From positions 41,480,707-41,544,706 of the forward strand of contig NC_133774.1 of the NCBI RefSeq assembly GCF_003597395.2: 64,000 nt of DNA. Direction: 5' to 3'. Positions 58,114 through 64,000 of the stretch are shown in pieces. A program made the translations under genes and the position numbers. The stretch is from Chelonoidis abingdonii (Eukaryota > Chordata > Testudines > Testudinidae). Below the pieces are notes generated by a model, which saw only the letters and a list, made by a program, of their open reading frames with translations, did no database searches and was not told the DNA's origin. Each line of letters opens with the position of its first letter. The stretch's first letter is position 1.

Positions 58114-58939
58114 ACACTAACTAAGCTAAACTTACTCAGGTGAGGATACAATATCCTGGGAGTTTTCGTACAATTCTCTTCATGTTTGGAGAAAGCTGCT
58201 TTTGCAAGCATATTCTCACAATGACTTGAGTTCTCCTGTTACTACGATGTGCAAATCATGTTCCTTTACTCTTTGGTTTGACACAGTAACCTTAGGGACA
58301 TGCAGGTTAATGAGCAACTGATGAGGGATGAAACAGAAGTTTCAGGTATTTCAGAGAATAAGAGTTATCCAAAAGTTCAGAGGTTATTCTGCACCTTTCC
58401 TTTCTTCCTCCCTTCCATCCTATCTCATCCTTTCTGTCTTCTCCAATGAGATTGTCATGCAGCTGGCCCGCTTTCAATACATGTTTTTAGTCTCTATTTT
58501 TTCCTCTTATGTGATCTCCAATAGCATGTTTTCTCCTCCTCTCTGGAATCCTCTCCTCTTTGTAACCACCCTATGGCTCTTTATCTATTCACTAGCTCTG
58601 TACTTCCTCCAACACACTCTCAGATTCACTTTGAAGTCTTAATGGCAGAGTTCAGCAATCTCTGGCCCTTCTGCATAGTTCAAACTCATTTTAGAATTTC
58701 CCCACCTATTTAGTCCCATGGTATATTTCACTTTGTCTTTTCATCTCCAGTGAACAGTTGCATTCAGATTTTGCAGGGAGGGAAGAGAGCTAGCATTCAG
58801 CTCAATATGGTACAGAACTGATGGATAAGCTTCAATACATATACACAGTTAGAAGTGTTCAGCTCTCTGAGGGCCAAATTCCATAGGCAGCCTGTCAGAA
58901 TGTTGATGGTCATAGGAAATAAAATGTTGGATAGGGTCC
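58114..58939. other. Unannotated sequence
   Basis: No gene or repeat family is recognised. The plus-strand ORF at 58328-58642 is hydrophobic and pyrimidine-rich at DNA level, with no signature. Confidence 0.4.
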
Positions 58940-59250
58940 CAGTCAGGGATAAGGATGAGGTTTGGTTCAAAATCAAGAACCACACTAACCTGTTGCACCA
59001 GACTCCTCAAGGGACTGATAATGGGATGTATAACTATAGCGACGGTGTAAACAATATCCACATATTTGAGGGCATAAACAATACAAATGGAGAAATACTG
59101 TGTGGTGGGGTACAAGGGAGTATAAATAAGTTTAGTAGAATGAAACCAGATTTAGGCTGGGTATTAGAAAAAATGTCCAATCGGAGAGATGTAGGAAGTG
59201 AGGCATATTCTTCTAAGGAACATCCAGGTGCTATCATTTAAGACCGTTAA
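58940..59250 (+). repeat. Possible LINE 3' tail (CR1/L3-like)
   Basis: The phrase CAGATTTAGGCTGGGTATTA and the following AGAAAAAATGTCC, then TCATTTAAGACCGTTAAC, follow the CR1 3' region order. The 128-codon ORF at 58855-59241 on the plus strand runs through this and is not in a known protein frame. Confidence 0.4.
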
Positions 59251-61405
59251 CACTTTACTAGGCAGATTGCTACAAAAATTGTTGTAGAGAATTAACTTGA
59301 AAGCTCTTTTCCATTTCTAATTTCTATAAAACTGACTTAAAGACTAGCAGTTCAGTTAAAAATGATGTGTGATGTGTTGGCTCTTCCTATATGCCTAGGG
59401 ATCTCTGACTCTCTGGAACATTGTATCTGTTCAGGTAACATTTGTTTCCATTAGCTGAAGCCTAAAATAAAGTTGTTGTTCTTTCAGTTAGTTTAGCAGA
59501 AACCTGCCATTGCTGAACCAACTGTTCTGAGTATGTAAACTGCTGCTGAATCTTGCTAATGAATGTAAGCTGTTGGGGCCTGATCTAAAGTCCATTTAAG
59601 TCAATGGAAAGACTCCCATTGGCACTTGGTTGGCAACTGTGATGCTTTATCTGTTTTTGTTTTTTTTTTCACAGAGGCATGGATTGCCATCTCATGCTCA
59701 CATTATCTGCAGGAGATTGGGACGGGGCAGGGAAGAGAGGGAAAAGCCCATTAAGTTTATGGAAATGAGGTATAATTCACATAATGTGCCACCAAGGTTA
59801 TCACACATAGTAATCAAACAAGACAAATCAAAGCTACACTGGCATCAGCAGATATATTTTCAAACACTGTTAGTCTCTGCAAACATACAAATGTGTCATT
59901 AGGAACTAAAGAAATCCTCATCAGCAATTTCGTGAAAAAAAAACCACCAAAAACCCTCACAACACCTGCTAAGCTATTTGCAATCATTAGCAGTCACGTT
60001 GCATTTGAGAAGGGGCAGGGCACCTGGGGAATTCAGTTTACGGGAAGGATCAAATCTGCCACCTTAGGATGTTCTTTTCAAGTTTTGCTAATTTTGCTGA
60101 ATAGTTTTTAAACTCACGATCACTTTTAATTTTTCTTATGTGTACACAGTCTCTCTCTCTCTTATGAAAGACCCAAATTGATGGCTTAGGAAATAGTAAA
60201 GAGTTTGGTAAAATTCAGTCCCAGCTTTCTTTATAAATTATTGGTGATGTGAGGTTAAGGAGCAAATTGAGAGGCAAATGCAAGCACATACAGTGGCCTT
60301 TTTGCACATCTCTCCCCATATGTATTCAGAGCTGTGAAAAGTATTTACAGCACCTGAAATATCAAGTTCACAGAAATGTTATTCAAGATGATATCTCTGC
60401 ACAGTAGCAAAAAAAATTCAAGTTGCAAGTTACTTTTCAGTTTAATAGGATTCAGTATGGAGATTAGCAGCAAACACTTTTTATTTTTGGTTTACTTCAT
60501 TATTTGGAGATGAGAAAAAGTACCACAATAAATGAATCATAATGGTGATATTTTAAGGGACTCAGAGCATCACAGCCCATTGCCAGATCTTATGGGAAAT
60601 CATGCAAGATCCTGCCAGATGTTATGATTTAGACTCAGATTCCATGGTTGTAAATGCATAGAGAGAGAGGAATATTCCCAGTTTTTAAAGGAGTATCTAT
60701 ATGTCCTTAATTTAATTTTCTGCTCGCTACCCTAACTGTTCCATTCAGCTCAAGACAGATTTGAGAGTTATTGCCATTAATCCATCTGATCTACCAGCTC
60801 CTCAAAGGCAGCTCAGCAACAGAGAGCGAGTGCTGTTTTAGAAGTCCCATTTGAAAGTGGGTGTCAGTTGACTCATCACAGGAGTGATACTCTTGAAGCC
60901 CTGGGACAAAATATGTGCTGTGAAAAATATAAATCTTTGATTTTCTTTTTTGATATAGAAAGGAAAGGACAATCCATTCCCGTTCCCTTAGGGCTGAAAA
61001 GCAACAGATGCTTTAGGATAGACACTCTTGTTATGTATTGGTATTGCATAATCTCAGGATTGCCAACTCTTTCAGTGTTGTGAATTTGGCATTTTTCTTA
61101 TAGCCCCAGCTCTTTCAGTTGTGGTTACATGAGAATCTCAGCTTTCATGACAACAACAACAAAAGTAAGTTTGTAGCCCTCATAGTTGTACAAAAAGCTT
61201 GAAAACATGAGCCCTCCTCACAAACCAGAAGGTAAATAAAAAGCATCCAAAATGTGCTATTTTTAAAAACCATGATTTTTAAGCTAGTCTTGTGATTTCT
61301 GTGCAAGGGGGGTTTCCAGTCTCATGATTGTGTGGGGTTTGCGCTACTGTAATCTATCTTAAAAATGATGGCCCTAATCCTGCAAAGATTTACCCACATG
61401 ATTGA
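59251..61405. other. Unannotated sequence
   Basis: No gene is recognised. Near 59575-59620 a fragment (TGATCTAAAGTCCATTTAAG) looks like part of a palindromic MITE. Around 61060-61330 the sequence may be an unnamed repeat fragment. Confidence 0.4.
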
Positions 61406-61675
61406 GGGCTTGTCTAAATGAACAGTTAGTGTAGGCGAGCTGGGGTATAAATATACACTAATGCTTTGTGTGGTCCCTGCTGCTGCTGTGCACTGGAAGT
61501 TCCCTATTGTGCTCTGATCCAATCTACTGTCAAATGGGAGTAGGTTAATTGGCACAGGGGGACTTTTAATGTGGGGGTTGCGGGGTCCACATGCACAGTC
61601 AATGAGCAGCGCTCTAGTGCGCAGTGGATTTACACCCCAGCTTGTCCTGCACTGTCGGTTGATCTAGGCAAGCCT
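61406..61675. mobile_element. MITE with GGGCTTGTCTA-type ends
   Basis: The left part (GGGCTTGTCTAAATGAACAG, then GCTGGGGTATAAAT) is matched by the complement of the right part (AAGGCTTGCCTAGATCAAC, then GCTGGGGTGTAAATCC). The target duplication is unclear. ORFs inside are compositional. Confidence 0.6.
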
Positions 61676-62668
61676 TCACTTTTTGCACTGTAATTAGTCG
61701 CGCTGAACTCAAAAGCAATCTCAAGTCTTTGTGTAATATAGAGAAACAATTTTAACGGTGCTTGTTGCTGACCTGCTGCTGGTGTCCTTTTATATATTTG
61801 GAGCCTCTTTTACTTCTAGACATATTACTATTGTGAGCCAATGAAAATGTAGTCCTAATAAATCCTCTATTTTTGCAAAGCAGCTTTACATTTCTCAATT
61901 ATTGGTTACAGCTGATACACTAGACCAAAGAGATCTAATAAGAGCCAATTTTTCAGTAGGACTTCAGATTAGCCTCTATTTCTGTGGCCTAAGCTTGGCA
62001 TTCAAAATGTACACAATCAAACTGAATTTGCATTTACTTTGTATGTGCAAATGGAATCCGTCCCAATCTATTGTGCGTACCTTTGAGAGTGTGTATAAAA
62101 ATTATGCACACTTGAATAAAGGCTATGTTTTGAAATGCTGGCCCCCAGTTACAAATTCTAGCTTCAGAGCATGGACTGAAATTTTGAAAGAACACTTTGA
62201 TTTCACATCTTACCTGGAATAATTAAAAATACACTTAAGAAATACCACTGACTTGAAAGATTCTTCAGCTTCCTGCTACAGTATTCTCTCTTCTTAAAAT
62301 CAGGTTTCCCAATAGAGTTGGTAGACTCAAAACTGGTGGAACATGCAGACATGTCCTCTCCCTGGGTTGCTCAATGTGTATGTGTAGGTTTACACTGCTC
62401 TCTCTACACTACCATGGTGCAGATTTCATCCTCAGAGTGAACTAGAACATTCGATGTGGCAAAGTGAAGGACCCAGGGCCCTACTTCCTCCCAGGCCATC
62501 CTTGACTTCTTTCAGGTAATTTGCTTCTATGTAGTACCAGGAGTTAGACCTCAGGCCACAACCATACTAGACAAAAAATGCCGCTGGCTCTACAGCTTCT
62601 CAGCAGGAGGTTTAATTGACATGACTTTCAGTGTTCTCAGCATTACAAGCATTTTGCTTAAACCAGAG
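61676..62668. other. Unannotated sequence
   Basis: No gene or repeat family is recognised. The plus-strand ORF at 61902-62222 (106 codons) has no signature. Confidence 0.4.
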
Positions 62669-62800
62669 CAGAGTTTCTCAACCCGTGGGTCACAACCTGA
62701 AAATGGGTCACCAGAATGTGTCAAAGGGTTGTGAGGCTGGCTGGGCTTGGCTCTGCACTCCAGGTGTTCTGACCTCGTGCAGGGAGTAACAGTGCCACTC
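62669..62800. mobile_element. Truncated hAT MITE
   Basis: The left end CAGAGTTTCTCAACCCGTGG is of hAT type. The following GGGTCACAACCTGAAAATGG is typical of turtle members. The right end is missing, cut by the DIRS-like sequence that follows. Confidence 0.5.
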
Positions 62801-63806
62801 AGGTTTGGCCGGACAGCACAACAACCATGTTTCATTTCCTAGAGCTGGAACTTCCCTCTGGAAAGTGCTTCTCTCCCTTTTACAGTGACTGGACAGATAT
62901 TACATTAGATAAGTGGGTACTCAGCACGGTGAAGGAAGGATATGTCATCCAGTTTACTTTCCTCCCTTTCCCCAACCAACCTTCCCTGTCCCTTTTCAGG
63001 GACTCATCTGATGAGGCTGTTCTACTTCAGGAAGTACAGTCTTTTTTTTAAAATTGGGAGCAGCAGGGAAAATTCCTTACCAGCATAGAGGAAAAGGTTT
63101 CTATTCCCATCATTTCCCCAAAAAAGAGATGGTCTAGAGCCCTTTTTTTTTGGATTTGAGAAAGCTGAACAGATTCATCAAGAAAATCAAAGTCAGGATG
63201 GTCATCCTTGCATATATTTACCCTTCCTTGGAGATGGTTATGCTGCCCTCGATTTGCAGGATGCTCACTTTCATATGGCAATACAGCTAGTCCACAGAAA
63301 GTATCTTCAACTTGTAGTCAGGAACATGCACTACCAATATGCAATACTGCCCTTCGGTCTGTCCTCAGCCCAGAGGGGGTTTGCCAAGAGCAGGACAGTA
63401 GTAGTGGCCCATCTTCATAATTCCAGAATTCAAATATTTCCCTATCTGGATTAGTCTGAGGAACATCAAAGGGATGGAGCCAAAACACTATCTTCATAAT
63501 TGGATCTATTCTTTCATATAGGGCTAAAGTTAACTGTAGAGTAATTGACATTATTAGTAACATAAAAAATAAATTTCATAGGGGCAAATCTCTACACCAA
63601 AACTGCCGAGGTTAACCTCCCACTAGACAGGTTGCTAACACAACTAAGGAAAAACAATCATCCAGTCATCCTTTGTGAAAATCTTAAGTCTGAGCCCAAG
63701 ACAACAGTGCATTCTTGCCTCCAGCTGTTGGAACACATGGCCTCATGCACTTACATGGCTGAATATGTCAGAGTTCAACTGCAGGCCTGGCTTCACTCAC
63801 TATACC
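62801..63806 (+). pseudogene. DIRS-type reverse transcriptase remnant
   Basis: Plus-strand codons follow the DIRS1-type polymerase: DITLDKWVLSTVKEGYVIQF at about 62896-62955, DLQDAHFHMAIQ at 63251-63286 with the first catalytic aspartate, YQYAILPFGLSSA, then FPYLD at 63437-63451 followed directly by TAG. The expected second catalytic aspartate is lost at this stop. Downstream (63632-63780), HSCLQLLEHMASCTYM matches the RNase H portion. Frameshifts near 63120 and elsewhere break the frame. No terminal repeats or tyrosine recombinase are visible in the window. It is interrupted on the right by CR1-like sequence at 63808. Confidence 0.75.
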
Positions 63807-63807
63807 A

Positions 63808-64000
63808 TAAGAACGTAAGAACGGCCGTACCGGGTCAGACCAAAGGTCCATCTAGCCCAGTATCTGTCTACCGACAGTGGCCAATGCCAGGTGCCCCAGA
63901 GGGAGTGAACATAACAGGCAATGATCAAGTGATCTCTCTCCTGCCATCCATCTCCATCCTCTGATGAACAGAGGCTAGGGACACCATTCTTTACCTTTCC
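63808..64000 (-). repeat. CR1-like LINE 3' end, antisense, running off window
   Basis: The plus strand begins AAGAACGTAAGAACGGCCGT and continues GGTCAGACCAAAGGTCCATC, the reverse complement of the common turtle CR1-like 3' end. It is more similar to consensus than the copy at 11744, so it is younger. It extends past 64000. Confidence 0.85.

Noticed and set aside
58855..59241. 128-codon ORF as a gene
   Set aside because: It overlaps a probable LINE tail and has no recognisable domain or splice context.

Overview
This 64 kb window is vertebrate nuclear DNA and shows no conventional multi-exon gene that I can support. It is A+T-rich and has long ORF-poor stretches and many old interspersed repeats. 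Two copies of a tRNA-like SINE end in a LINE-like tail (2807-3010, 33254-33448). Together with many CR1 LINE pieces, 3-bp-TSD MITEs with a GTCTACACT-type terminus, hAT MITEs, Ty3/gypsy and DIRS remnants, and one MIR and L2 pieces, they point to a non-avian sauropsid, most likely a cryptodiran turtle. That assignment is family recognition from memory, not a database search.

Layout. 0-14 kb: MITEs, a SINE, a CR1 tail, and a long-armed hAT element (6686-8747). The hAT has been entered by an RLE-type (R2/R4-like) LINE fragment and by a 106-bp palindromic filler. 14.8-19.8 kb: a fossil of a very large transposon protein with PIN/XPG-like acidic motifs, split by a Tigger-like MITE and by a gypsy solo LTR. 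22-28 kb: a degenerate Ty3/gypsy element on the minus strand (gag, RT, RNase H, integrase) carrying a CR1 with a further unidentified insert, and a 221-bp hAT MITE. 28-46 kb: mostly unannotatable sequence with CR1/L2 tails, a minisatellite MITE, a SINE, and a MITE nested within a MITE (44.9-45.4 kb). 46.5-47.9 kb: the only long intact ORF, 348 codons on the minus strand, a transposase-like protein of unnamed family. 48.7-50.4 kb: a decayed PIF/Harbinger transposon. 51-58 kb: an L2 fragment, a minisatellite-bearing hAT, a 2.2-kb foldback hAT element, and an LTR-like element. 61-64 kb: a MITE, a hAT fragment, a DIRS-type reverse transcriptase remnant and a truncated CR1 running off the edge.

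The genes here do not work together as a pathway. The window is a stratified record of insertions in what is probably intergenic or intronic DNA. The order of events can be read from nesting and target-site duplications. The items most worth follow-up are the intact 348-codon ORF, the nuclease-like fossil protein, and the templated palindromic filler that copies 47 bp from 4.5 kb away. Most ORFs of 60-230 codons are chance frames in repeats or G+C-rich minisatellites.
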